Positions 52,499 to 64,000 of a DNA stretch of 64,000 nucleotides are shown one piece after another. Position numbers and translations under genes: made by a program. Numbering within the stretch: position 1 is the stretch's first letter; every line of letters begins with the position of its first letter. The stretch comes from SHVO01 sp041905795. GTDB taxonomy: Bacteria > Pseudomonadota > Alphaproteobacteria > Rhodospirillales > Rhodospirillaceae. The stretch is taken from positions 124,001 to 188,000 of the forward strand of contig JAYRKL010000004.1 in the NCBI GenBank assembly GCA_041905795.1. The letters run 5' to 3'. The notes beneath the pieces were generated by a model. That model was not told where the DNA came from. It saw nothing but the letters and a program-made list of their open reading frames with translations, and made no database searches.

Positions 52499-52574
52499 TG
52501 GTGGGCGGTGACGGGATCGAACCGCCGACATCTTGCGTGTAAAGCAAGCGCTCTACCGGCTGAGCTAACCGCCC
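52499..52574 (-). tRNA. tRNA-Val (anticodon TAC)
   Basis: On the minus strand the acceptor stem GGGCGGT / ACCGCCC, D-arm GCTCAGCCGGTAGAGC, anticodon arm CTTGC-TTTACAC-GCAAG and T-arm GGCGG-TTCGATC-CCGTC close a full cloverleaf. The anticodon TAC is at 52541-52539, and the CCA end is encoded (52501-52499). Confidence 0.97.
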
Positions 52575-52647
52575 ACTGTTTCCTGAAGCCCAATATTTCT
52601 CGAGCGGATGCTTTCTAGAACAAAAGCCGCGGCCAGGCTACTCATTC

Positions 52648-52674
52648 GCATCCGGCGCATCCGGCGCATCCGGC
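52648..52674. repeat. Three tandem 9-bp units
   Basis: GCATCCGGC is repeated three times (52648-52656, 52657-52665, 52666-52674) between tRNA-Val and the end of the dioxygenase gene. Possibly slippage; no coding role. Confidence 0.85.
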
Positions 52675-52695
52675 GGCGGCAGCCGACTCCCCATC

Positions 52696-53727
52696 TCAGG
52701 CGTGAAAGAACCGCAGCGCCTGGCGAACCGAGGGCGTGTCCGCGATCTCGGGGGGCAAGGCGCCGAGGCGGGCCGCCGACAGGCGCTCCGTCCGGTTGGC
52801 GAACGGCGTCATGCCGTACATCACCTGATACACCTGCCGCGCCTTTGCCGTGGGCTGCTTGCCGCGATGGAATCCGTATGTCAGTTCAAGGAAGCTCGCA
52901 CCCGCGGGCCCGGTGATCTCGATGACCTTGTCGCCGAAAAGGCCCTCGATGTGGTGCGCGAGATGCCGGCCGTTGCCGGAGAACAGCGAAAGCGCGCCGG
53001 CGACGTTTGCTTCGCCTCCCGGCGGGCCGTCGAATTGACCGAGAATCCATGCGAAGTCGTGGGAGTGGCGGACGAAAATATGCGGCCCGTCATCCGCGCC
53101 GACGTCGGTGAGATACATGAAAAGCTTACAGGCGCGGAAATCGTCGCGGTCGCGGTGGAATATCTGCGGGCCTTCGGGCGCGCTGCCGCCCGGCTCGGAG
53201 GTCCAGGCCGAGATATCGACGATGGTCGCCGGCATCTCCATATAGGCGCTGACCGCGGCCAGGACCCTCGGGTCAAGCGCCACGCGCAGAAGATGCGGCG
53301 CCCGCACGACATCGGCGATCTCATAATTCAGCAGCGTGGTGTCGCGGTTGGCCACGGTGCACGCTTGCAGGTGGCGCCGGACATCCGCGATCTCTCCGGC
53401 CGCGAGCAAGTTGCCGAGGAACAGCACCCCCTCCGAGCGCAGCGTTTCCACATCCGCCGCCGGGGCGCCGGTGGAGCCGGGAGCGAGGATGCGGTGCTGC
53501 GCGGCGAGCGAGGCGGCGATCGCCTGCCTGATGCGCGGATCGTCAACCGCCTTGTTCAGCACCCACAACAGCGCCGCCGCGCCGCCATCGGCCTCGTCCG
53601 CGCCGCCGTAAGCGCGATGTGTGGCGACGGACCTGCGGTAATCCGCTTCGGACGCGTGCGCGCGGACGATCTCCAGGCACCTGGCGGCAAGATCGAGGCG
53701 GGCGTCGCCCACGGCAGGCGTTGTCAT
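52696..53727 (-). CDS. Phytanoyl-CoA dioxygenase (PhyH)-like protein
   Basis: A 343-aa protein with a PhyH-type double-stranded beta-helix in its second half. The iron ligands are probably His191 and Asp193 in FHRDRDD and His287 in TYGFHRGKQP; KLFMYLTDVGADDGPHIFV and TGPAGASFLEL fit the fold. The N-terminal 130 residues are helical and carry no recognised domain. The substrate is unknown. It begins 6 nt after hupB and may be cotranscribed with it, which is unusual. There is no terminator between them. Confidence 0.8.
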   Translation of the reverse strand: MTTPAVGDARLDLAARCLEIVRAHASEADYRRSVATHRAYGGADEADGGAAALLWVLNKAVDDPRIRQAIAASLAAQHRILAPGSTGAPAADVETLRSEGVLFLGNLLAAGEIADVRRHLQACTVANRDTTLLNYEIADVVRAPHLLRVALDPRVLAAVSAYMEMPATIVDISAWTSEPGGSAPEGPQIFHRDRDDFRACKLFMYLTDVGADDGPHIFVRHSHDFAWILGQFDGPPGGEANVAGALSLFSGNGRHLAHHIEGLFGDKVIEITGPAGASFLELTYGFHRGKQPTAKARQVYQVMYGMTPFANRTERLSAARLGALPPEIADTPSVRQALRFFHA

Positions 53728-53733
53728 GAGCCG

Positions 53734-54009
53734 CTACCGGTTCACGGCCTCTTTGAGCGCCTTGCCGGCGGAGAACCGGGGGCGTTTGGCGGCCGGGATG
53801 GCGATCTTTTCACCCGTGCGCGGATTGCGGCCTTCGCTGGCGTTGCGCTTGGCCACGGAGAAAGTGCCGAAGCCCACCAGGCGCACGTCCTTGCCTTTGC
53901 GCAGCGAACTGGTGATGCAGGTGAGCATGCCGTCGATCGCCCGGCTCGCGTCCGCCTTGGTCAGGCCCGCGGTATCCGCAAGCGCCGAGACCAGATCGTT
54001 CTTGTTCAT
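53734..54009 (-). CDS. hupB: DNA-binding protein HU
   Basis: A 91-aa nucleoid protein. The DNA-intercalating arm is GRNPRTGE (residues 60-67), with the body NKNDLVSALADTAGLTKADASRAID and VRLVGFGTFSVAKRNAS. Standard length. It follows lon, the usual alphaproteobacterial order, across a 256-bp gap with a terminator. Confidence 0.97.
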   Translation of the reverse strand: MNKNDLVSALADTAGLTKADASRAIDGMLTCITSSLRKGKDVRLVGFGTFSVAKRNASEGRNPRTGEKIAIPAAKRPRFSAGKALKEAVNR

Positions 54010-54218
54010 CGTCTACCCCTGTCGAACGCATGAAGAGAGGACGGCGCGCCCTTTTGCCCCCCGGCCGGCGCCGTCATTCCTCTTCCCGTCAATCTGTTGG
54101 ACGGCGTCAGCTAAGCACCGCGCTTTTGGCCCGTCAATGCAGGAAAGCGCCGGTTTTAGGGGTTTTCCTGGCTGGCAAGGTTCGAACAGGCCCGTTTTTG
54201 CGGGTTTCCGCAAAGCAA

Positions 54219-54245
54219 GACGGCGGGCCCGTCCTGCCCGCCGTC
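54219..54245 (-). terminator. Hairpin terminator after lon
   Basis: A perfect 10-bp stem (GACGGCGGGC 54219-54228; GCCCGCCGTC 54236-54245). On the minus strand TTGCTTTG follows, a poor but present T-rich tract, about 20 nt past the lon stop. Confidence 0.65.
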
Positions 54246-54265
54246 CGTTTTACGCTGCCGCCGCC

Positions 54266-56731
<2,466 letters not shown>

Positions 56732-56969
56732 CGAACACCTACTTTCAGGCCGGCGAGAACCGCCTGCCTAGGACGAAAAGAGCAAACCCGCGCGCCGCCA
56801 GTAGACAAGAAACACGCAAGGCGGCGCAACGGTTGCGGCCACAAGGATTAGCGGCGGGAGCCGCCAGGCACGCAAGAAGAAGATAGGACGCCCGCCTGCA
56901 AGATCAAGGGCGACAGGAACTTAACCGGGACGGACTGTAACGGGAGCGCGGCCGGCCTGGTGGTCAGGG

Positions 56970-58235
<1,266 letters not shown>

Positions 58236-58513
58236 CTTCTTCTCCACCGGCCGGACCCAAGGAAAAGCGTCGTCAGTCCTTGGCCGGCTCTAAATACTAT
58301 ATGTCGTATGTTAACCGAGGCTTTCCAGTCCGCACAACTCCATCGGCCCCGGGGCCCGAGGCCTGGTTGCAGGACGATGGCGACTCGCCACGGCTCCTAA
58401 AGCCAAACCTCGGCCAATTTCAGCGGTTTGTGGGATGGGCGGCGGTGTTGCAAACCGGCATCGCGCCGCCCGCATCTCACATTCGCTTTATCTTCCCGGG
58501 CACAGTCCCGGGC

Positions 58514-59209
58514 TTAGAGATCGGCCTTGATCACGGTCGCCGACGGTCCCGGGCCGTTTCCGCCGCCGTCGGTCGAAAGCTTGGGCCGCTCCTTGATCAC
58601 ATGGTCGACCAGGCCGAAGGTCTTGGCTTCCTCCGCGCTCATGAAGTTGTCGCGGTCCATCGCCTTCTCCACCGCCTTCAGGGTCTGGCCGGTGTGGTCG
58701 ACGTAGATCTGGTTCAGGCGCTCGCGTAAGGACAGGATTTCCCTGGCCTGGATCTCGATGTCCACGGCCTTGCCCTGGAATCCGCCCGAGGGCTGGTGGA
58801 TCATGATGCGCGAGTTGGGCAGCGCGTAGCGCTTGCCCTTGGCGCCGGCCGTCAGCAGCAGCGAGCCCATCGACATGGCCTGGCCGATGCACAGGGTCGA
58901 GACCTCGCAGCGGATGTAGCGCATGGTGTCGTAGATCGCGAGACCCGAGGTCACCACGCCGCCCGGCGAGTTGATGTAGAAGGCGATGTCCTTATTGGGG
59001 TTGTCCGATTCCAGGTACAGGAGCTGGGCGCAGATCAACGAGGCGACGCCGTCGTGCACGTCGCCGGTCAGGAAGATCACCCGCTGCTTGAGCAGCAGGG
59101 AGTAAATGTCGTAGGCCCGCTCGCCGCGATTGGTCTGTTCGACCACCATGGGAACGAGGTTGTTGGCGTAGAACTCATACGGATCGCCGAAAGCGCTGCG
59201 GAAGGTCAT
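58514..59209 (-). CDS. clpP: ClpP protease subunit
   Basis: A 231-aa serine peptidase forming the ClpXP chamber. Catalytic Ser in GQAMSMGSLLL, His in RIMIHQPSGG, Asp in VDHTGQTL/EKAMDRDN region. The C-terminal 25 residues are a Gly-rich tail longer than in E. coli. AAGGTG lies about 6 nt before ATG 59209. Confidence 0.97.
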   Translation of the reverse strand: MTFRSAFGDPYEFYANNLVPMVVEQTNRGERAYDIYSLLLKQRVIFLTGDVHDGVASLICAQLLYLESDNPNKDIAFYINSPGGVVTSGLAIYDTMRYIRCEVSTLCIGQAMSMGSLLLTAGAKGKRYALPNSRIMIHQPSGGFQGKAVDIEIQAREILSLRERLNQIYVDHTGQTLKAVEKAMDRDNFMSAEEAKTFGLVDHVIKERPKLSTDGGGNGPGPSATVIKADL

Positions 59210-59308
59210 GGTTCACCTTGATTAAAGCGGGCGGTTTAACGGGGCGCCGCCAACTGGCGCCTCCACGCCGTACCTAAAATAAGCAAATTGGGCGTCGCCG
59301 CAAGATCA

Positions 59309-59336
59309 CGCGGTTCAGACACGCGCGGTTCAGACA
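59309..59336. repeat. 13-bp direct repeat in the tig-clpP gap
   Basis: CGCGGTTCAGACA occurs at 59309-59321 and 59324-59336, period 15. It lies just upstream (on the minus strand, downstream) of the twin hairpins. Purpose unknown. Confidence 0.7.
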
Positions 59337-59357
59337 GGCGGGCGCCAAACAATTCGG

Positions 59358-59418
59358 GCGCCACTCGAAAGTGGCGCGACTCTTTAAATAGAGCGGGCGC
59401 CACTCGAAAGTGGCGCCC
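59358..59418 (-). terminator. Twin identical hairpins after tig
   Basis: GCGCCACT-CGAA-AGTGGCGC appears twice (59358-59377 and 59397-59416; the second stem extends to 10 bp). They are separated by CTCTTTAAATAGAG, itself an imperfect palindrome. They begin 9 nt after the tig stop. The first lacks a T-run; together they may act as a double terminator. Confidence 0.7.
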
Positions 59419-59426
59419 GGGGGTGA

Positions 59427-60806
59427 TCATTCTTCGTCCTTCTTCTTGGACTTGGCCTTTTTCTTCGGCTTTTCCTTTTCGGCGGCCTCGTCCTCCGGGT
59501 CCTTCATCACATCTTCGATGGAGGCCGGCTGGTCGGTGATCTTGGCCTGCGACAGGATGAAGTCCACGACCTTGTCCTCGAACAGCGGCGCGCGCAGGGT
59601 TTCCATGGCCTGGGGATTGCGCTGGTAGTATTCCACCACCGCGTTCTCCTGGCCGGGGTAGCGCATGGCTTCCTGGATCACGGCCTTGTTCATCTCGTCC
59701 TGGCTGACCGAGAGGGCGTTCTTCTGGCCGACGTCGGAGAGCAGGAGGCCCAGGCGCACGCGGCGCTCGGCGATCTTGCGGTATTCCGCCTTCAGTTCGT
59801 CGTCGGTCTTGTCCTTGTCCTCGGGATCGAGCTGGCCGTCGGCCTTGACGCGCTCCATCTGGCGCCAGATGGCGTCGAATTCCACATCCACCAGCCCCTG
59901 CGGCACGTCGAACGAATAGGCGTCGGCCAGCTTATCCAGCAACTGGCGCTTCAGGCGCATGCGGGCGGCGCCGTCGTAGTTCTCCTGGAGGAACTTGCGC
60001 ATGCGGTCGCGCATGCCCTGGGCGCTCTCGTCGCCCATCGACTTGGCGAGATCGTCGGTCAGCTCCGGCACGGTGACCTTGTGCAGTTCCTTGGCGGTCA
60101 CTTCGAACTCGGCGGTCTGTCCGGCCACGGTGCCGGCGTAGTCCTCCGGAAACTCGACCTTGAATTTCCTGGTTTCGCCCGGCTTCAGGCCGTCCAGGCC
60201 CTTTTCGAAGTCGGCGAGATACTGACCGTCGCCGAGGACGACCATGGCGTCCTTCACGGTGCCGCCGTCGAATTCCTTGCCGTCGATGCGGCCGGTGAAG
60301 TCCACCAGCAGGCCCTCGCCCTTCTTGGCGGCGCGGGTTTCGTCCAGCTTCTCGGTGGTGCGGCGGTTCTTGAGGAAGCCGTGAACAGCTTCATCGTGTT
60401 CCTTGTCGTTGACGGTCGCCACCAGACGGATCAGTTCCAGGTCGGTGAACGGCTTGGACGCGATCTCCGGCAGCACCTCGAACTCGACCGAGAACTGCAG
60501 GTCCTGGCCTTCGTCGGCCTTGACCACTTCGATCCGCGGCTGCATGGCCGGCTTCACCGCCCGCTCGGTGAGCGCGGACTGGGTGGATTCCTCGATGGCG
60601 CGTTCCAGCACCTCGCCGCGCACGGCCTGGCCGAAGCGCTTCTGCAGAAGGCTCATCGGCACCTTGCCCGGACGGAAGCCCGGCAGGCGTACCTGCTGGC
60701 CGACTTCCGAAAGGCGGTTGTTCACTTTTTCCTCGATGGACGAGGCGGGAATCACGACGTCGAATTTACGCTTCAGTCCGTCGGCACCCTTGTCGGTCAC
60801 TTGCAT
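59427..60806 (-). CDS. tig: Trigger factor
   Basis: A 459-aa ribosome-bound chaperone and peptidyl-prolyl isomerase. The ribosome-binding loop is GFRPGKVP. The FKBP domain is around residues 165-245 (GLLVDFTGRIDGKEFDGGTVKDAMVVLGDGQYLADFEKGL). The helical C-terminal arms end in a Lys/Glu-rich tail. It starts the tig-clpP-clpX-lon-hupB proteostasis block. Confidence 0.97.
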   Translation of the reverse strand: MQVTDKGADGLKRKFDVVIPASSIEEKVNNRLSEVGQQVRLPGFRPGKVPMSLLQKRFGQAVRGEVLERAIEESTQSALTERAVKPAMQPRIEVVKADEGQDLQFSVEFEVLPEIASKPFTDLELIRLVATVNDKEHDEAVHGFLKNRRTTEKLDETRAAKKGEGLLVDFTGRIDGKEFDGGTVKDAMVVLGDGQYLADFEKGLDGLKPGETRKFKVEFPEDYAGTVAGQTAEFEVTAKELHKVTVPELTDDLAKSMGDESAQGMRDRMRKFLQENYDGAARMRLKRQLLDKLADAYSFDVPQGLVDVEFDAIWRQMERVKADGQLDPEDKDKTDDELKAEYRKIAERRVRLGLLLSDVGQKNALSVSQDEMNKAVIQEAMRYPGQENAVVEYYQRNPQAMETLRAPLFEDKVVDFILSQAKITDQPASIEDVMKDPEDEAAEKEKPKKKAKSKKKDEE

Positions 60807-60877
60807 GGAAACGCGCGTCCTTTGATCTAGCGTTCGTTAGTCTTTTTCGGTCAGCTCTTCGGGTCGGCTTCAGCGCG

Positions 60878-60966
60878 TGGTGCGGGTGAAGGGATTTGAA
60901 CCCCTACGTCCTGTTACGGACACGAGGACCTAAACCTCGCGTGTCTACCAGTTCCACCACACCCGC
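60878..60966 (-). tRNA. tRNA-Leu (anticodon TAG)
   Basis: On the minus strand the acceptor stem GCGGGTG / CACCCGC, anticodon arm CGAGG-TTTAGGT-CCTCG, a long class II variable arm (TGTCCGTAACAGGACG) and the T-loop GGTTCAAATCC form a leucine tRNA. CCA is encoded (60880-60878). It lies upstream of tig. The rest of the 354-bp gap between nnrD and tig shows nothing else. Confidence 0.97.
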
Positions 60967-61160
60967 TTGGAAGCCGGCCACCCATGGCCAAGCAGGCCCC
61001 TTGCGAAAAGGATGCGGTAGATAGCCGTGAACGGCGCACGGGATCAAGCCCGAAGGGGGCGGATTTGGCTATTCATGAAAGGGTTTAATACCTGGGGCCG
61101 GGGTCGGCGTCAGGGTGCGGACGCTGCGAACCGCCACCGCGCCACAGCCGAGGCAGCCAA

Positions 61161-62630
61161 TTACAGGCTTTTCAGCAGCTTAGGCAGCGCTTCCGGCAGG
61201 TCCTCGGCGATCAGGCCCCGGCCGCAGGCGGCCGCGGCCGCGCCGTGAAGCCAGACACCGGCGCAAGCGGCTTCAAACCCGGGCAGGCCCTGGGCCAGAA
61301 GCCCTCCCACCAGCCCCGCCAGCACATCCCCGGTCCCGCCGGTCGCCAGCCAGGGCGGCGCATTGTCCGACAGGGCGGCCCGGCCGTCGGGCGCGGCGAT
61401 GACCGTATCGGCGCCTTTGAGCACCATCACCGCCCCACTGGTTTTGGCCGCGGCGCGGGCCGCCGCGAGCTTGCCGGCCCCGTCCTGCCCGAACAGGCGG
61501 TGGAACTCGCCGAGATGGGGGGTCATCACCACCGGCGCCGCGCGCTTGCGGATGGCGGCGCCGAGGGAGTCCGGTTTACCCGCGAAGACCGAGAGGGCGT
61601 CGGCATCCAGCACCGCCGCCCGGGACGCGGCCAGTACCTTGCGGACCTGGACCGCGGCGGCACCGGTACGTCCGAGTCCCGGTCCGATCACGACGGCGGT
61701 GTGCCGCGGATCGGCCAGCAACCGCGCGAGCGCCACGGGTGTCTTGACGCGGGCGACCAAGCCGCCGGCCTCGGCGATAGCGTAGACATCGGCCGCCCCC
61801 GGCGGCACGGCGAAGGTCACAAGTCCGGCGCCCACCCGCCGCGCCGCGCGCCCCGCCAGCCGCGCCGCGCCGGTCATGATGCCGCCGCCCACCACCACCA
61901 CCGAACCGCGGGTGTACTTGTGGTCCCGCCACGACGGCCGGGGCAGCGCCCACAGGCCGGGCGCGTTGCGGGCGAGACGCGGGCCGATCTCAGCGAGCAC
62001 AGACCCCGGAATGCCGATCTCGGCGATCTGCACATCGCCGCAGGACGCCCGGCCCGGATAAAGAAAATGCGCGGGCTTGGGGCGGAAGAACGAGACCGTG
62101 GCCGCGCATTGCGGCGCGCATCCCAGGATCTCCCCGGTGTCGCCGGCGACGCCGCTCGGCACATCGATGGCGACGCAGGACAATCCCTCGGCATTGATGC
62201 GCGTGATGGCGGCTTTTGCGGCGCCGGCAACCGGCCGGTTGAGGCCGGCGCCAAACAGCGCGTCGATCACCAGGTCCGCGCCGTCGAGGGCGGCGGCGGC
62301 TCCGGGCTCCACCGGCCCCTTCCAGGCGCGAGCGTTCACGGCGGCATCACCGGTCAGCGCGGCGGCGTCGCCGAACAGCGCCACGCGCACCGGCCAGCCC
62401 TTCTCCGCCAGCAGGCGCGCCACAACAAAACCGTCACCGCCGTTATTGCCGGGCCCCGCCAGCACCACCACCGGGCGGCGGCTCCAGCGATCCTTCACAT
62501 AGGCCGCCACCGCCGTGCCGGCCGCCTCCATCAGCGCCAGCGTCGGCACGCCGGCCTTGGCTGCGGCCCGGTCGGCGGCAGCCATCTCTTTCACGGTCAG
62601 GACCGCGAGCGCGGGGGGAAGGCTATACAT
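61161..62630 (-). CDS. nnrD: Bifunctional NAD(P)H-hydrate epimerase / ADP-dependent dehydratase
   Basis: A 489-aa metabolite-repair enzyme restoring damaged NADHX and NADPHX. N-terminal epimerase (YjeF_N): MEAAGTAVAAYV, VVVLAGPGNNGGDGFVVARLLAEKGW, DLVIDALFGAGLNRPV and AIDVPSGVAGDTGE. C-terminal dehydratase: GSVVVVGGGIMTGAARLAGRAARRVGAGLVTF, VIGPGLGR, VMTPHLGEFHRLFG and ATGGTGDVLAGLVGGLLAQG. Start ATG 62630 has no ribosome binding site and may be leaderless. The longer frame upstream is antisense to dadA. Divergent from dadA with 66 bp between. Confidence 0.94.
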   Translation of the reverse strand: MYSLPPALAVLTVKEMAAADRAAAKAGVPTLALMEAAGTAVAAYVKDRWSRRPVVVLAGPGNNGGDGFVVARLLAEKGWPVRVALFGDAAALTGDAAVNARAWKGPVEPGAAAALDGADLVIDALFGAGLNRPVAGAAKAAITRINAEGLSCVAIDVPSGVAGDTGEILGCAPQCAATVSFFRPKPAHFLYPGRASCGDVQIAEIGIPGSVLAEIGPRLARNAPGLWALPRPSWRDHKYTRGSVVVVGGGIMTGAARLAGRAARRVGAGLVTFAVPPGAADVYAIAEAGGLVARVKTPVALARLLADPRHTAVVIGPGLGRTGAAAVQVRKVLAASRAAVLDADALSVFAGKPDSLGAAIRKRAAPVVMTPHLGEFHRLFGQDGAGKLAAARAAAKTSGAVMVLKGADTVIAAPDGRAALSDNAPPWLATGGTGDVLAGLVGGLLAQGLPGFEAACAGVWLHGAAAAACGRGLIAEDLPEALPKLLKSL

Positions 62631-62696
62631 TTTGCTATATGTGAACCTGCAAAAGGACGCTGGCAAACCATATACTGTCTGAATATACGGAGCTTC

Positions 62697-63956
62697 ATGA
62701 AGATCGCGGTCCTCGGTGCGGGCGTCGTCGGAACCACCACGGCCTATTTCCTGGCCGAGGATGGGCATGACGTGACCGTCATCGACCGCGGCGCCGGCCC
62801 CGGGCTTGAGACCAGCTTCGCCAACGGCGCCCAGATCTCCGCCTGTCACGCCAAGCCCTGGGCGGGCCCGCATACGCCGCTGCAGGCGGCCAAATGGATG
62901 TTCCAGCCCGACGCGCCGCTCCTGGTCCGCCCGTGGCGCTGGGACCCCGCCCTGTGGAGTTGGGGCCTCACTTTCCTCGCCAACTGCACGGATGCGCGCG
63001 TGCGGGTGAACATGGACCGCACCTTGCGGGTTGCCTTGTACAGCCGCGCGGTGCTGAAGGCGCTGCGCCAGCGCACCAACATCCAGTACGACCAGCAGCT
63101 GGCCGGCATCCTGCATATCTACCGCACGCCGGAGTCCTTCGCCGAAGGCCGCGCGACCGCGGCGGAACTGGCGGGCCTGGGCCTGGCGCAGGACGTGCTG
63201 ACGCCAGAGGACTGCGTACGGCTGGAACCCGCCCTCGCCCACGCCGCGCGCACCGATCTTGTCGGCGGCCTGATGAGCCCCGAGGACGAAAGCGGCGACG
63301 CCCACCGCTTCACCCAGGAAATCGCCAAGCTCGCTGCCGCGCGCGGCGTGCGCTTCCGCTACGGCGTCACCGTGCGCAAGCTCGAGGCCGCGCGGCGCAC
63401 GGTCACGCGCATCATCACCGATCAGGGCGACGAGACTCCCGACGCCGTGGTGCTGGCGCTCGGCAGCTACAGCCCCATCATCGCCCGGTCCTTGGGCCTG
63501 AAACTCCCGGTCTATCCCGCCAAGGGTTATTCCATCTCGGTGGACATCACCAAGCCCGAGGCGGCGCCGACCATCAGCATCACCGACGAAAGCCGCTTCA
63601 TGGTGTTCTCGCGCCTGGGAAACCGCCTGCGCGTCGCCGGCACCGCGGAACTGGCAGGCTGGAACCTGGACTTGAACCCGGTGCGCGTCGCGCCCCTCAC
63701 CCGCAACGCCGTCAGCCTGTTCCCGGACGCCGCCGCCTACAACGACCTCAGCGCCTGGACCGGCCTGCGTCCGACCACGCCGGACTCGGTGCCCCTTCTC
63801 GGCGGCACGGTCTACGACAACCTGCTGCTCAACACCGGCCACGGCACATTGGGCTGGACCATGGCCTGCGGCTCGGGCCGCGTGATCGCCGACCTGATCG
63901 CCGGGCGCACGCCGGAGATCGATATGGAAGGGTTGGGATTGGAGCGCTTCGGCTAA
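62697..63956 (+). CDS. dadA: D-amino acid dehydrogenase (DadA-like)
   Basis: A 419-aa FAD-dependent oxidase of the DAO family, deaminating D-amino acids and passing electrons to the respiratory chain. The Rossmann motif is IAVLGAGVVGTTTAYFLAEDGHDVTVIDR. Then ETSFANGAQISACHAKPWA, YPAKGYSISVDI, GLRPTTPDSVPLLG and NTGHGTLGWTMACGSGRVIADLI are typical of DadA. GGAG lies 5 nt before the ATG. No alanine racemase is nearby. A TATACT at 62671-62676 may be its -10. The last 44 bp of the window show no further gene. Confidence 0.92.
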   Translation: MKIAVLGAGVVGTTTAYFLAEDGHDVTVIDRGAGPGLETSFANGAQISACHAKPWAGPHTPLQAAKWMFQPDAPLLVRPWRWDPALWSWGLTFLANCTDARVRVNMDRTLRVALYSRAVLKALRQRTNIQYDQQLAGILHIYRTPESFAEGRATAAELAGLGLAQDVLTPEDCVRLEPALAHAARTDLVGGLMSPEDESGDAHRFTQEIAKLAAARGVRFRYGVTVRKLEAARRTVTRIITDQGDETPDAVVLALGSYSPIIARSLGLKLPVYPAKGYSISVDITKPEAAPTISITDESRFMVFSRLGNRLRVAGTAELAGWNLDLNPVRVAPLTRNAVSLFPDAAAYNDLSAWTGLRPTTPDSVPLLGGTVYDNLLLNTGHGTLGWTMACGSGRVIADLIAGRTPEIDMEGLGLERFG

Positions 63957-64000
63957 AGGCTGAACGAAGACGCCGTGCCGTAACCGCAATCGCAGTCGTC

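Noticed and set aside
52441..52593. Longer start for the GT41 protein
   Set aside because: The added codons read through tRNA-Val.
46324..53727. Prophage or integrative element
   Set aside because: No integrase, transposase, phage structural gene or clear att duplicate seen; only a displaced-synteny region.
58290..58320. CtrA site upstream of clpX
   Set aside because: A TTAACC half-site exists at 58311-58316, but the TTAA partner at the right spacing is missing.
62631..63989. Long N-terminal extension of nnrD
   Set aside because: It is antisense to dadA; the YjeF_N domain begins at the ATG at 62630.

Overview
The window is a GC-rich, gene-dense chromosomal segment of an alphaproteobacterium. 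Three long blocks occur in a gene order that, from memory, is typical of the class: the outer-membrane biogenesis block (rpsB-tsf-pyrH-frr-uppS-cdsA-dxr-rseP-bamA-skp-lpxD-fabZ-lpxA-lpxI-lpxB), a complete 14-gene nuoA-N operon followed by birA-coaX-rnj, and tig-clpP-clpX-lon-hupB. LpxI, a short ProRS and the dispersed repeats also fit this class. The family cannot be fixed from sequence reading alone; a Rhodospirillales- or Micropepsaceae-like organism is a weak guess. Between lpxB and nnrD nearly every gene is on the minus strand. The plus-strand exceptions are gltX and gltA, a small flagellar-rod-like gene, a DUF1232 gene, a dienelactone hydrolase, a small secreted protein and dadA.

Layout: 0-2.7 kb has the 3' part of gltX, gltA with a clear promoter and terminator, and a 99-aa flagellar-rod-like gene between two REPIN-like repeats. 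2.8-18 kb is the lipid A, isoprenoid, phospholipid, BAM and translation block. 18-31.7 kb has a DUF1232 gene, dnaE, a dienelactone hydrolase, dps, lolCD, proS, a periplasmic protein, mce, rnj, coaX and birA. 31.7-46.1 kb is the NADH:ubiquinone oxidoreductase operon, with a readable promoter upstream of nuoA. 46.3-53.7 kb is an accessory stretch between nuoA and hupB: a GGTG-repeat DUF5666 lipoprotein coupled to a DUF6502 DNA-binding-like protein, a divergent small secreted protein, fliG bracketed by two copies of a dispersed repeat, a TPR-GT41 glycosyltransferase, tRNA-Val and a PhyH-type dioxygenase. 53.7-60.8 kb is the HU/Lon/ClpXP/trigger-factor proteostasis block. 60.9-64 kb has tRNA-Leu, nnrD and divergent dadA.

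Two dispersed repeat families stand out. The first is REPIN-like: paired inverted REP palindromes with GTCAT ends and hairpin tips that vary in a compensatory way. Three full and two short copies lie at 2.3, 2.7, 23.3, 25.8 and 28.3 kb, all between genes. The second has the pattern AGAGCAT...CCGGT...ATGCG.CCAAACA; its copies lie upstream of lpxI and on both sides of fliG. I saw no transposase, integrase, CRISPR array, prophage or rRNA gene. The best candidates for something undescribed are the DUF6502/DUF5666 module with its divergent secreted partner and shared regulatory region, and the fliG/GT41 neighbourhood.
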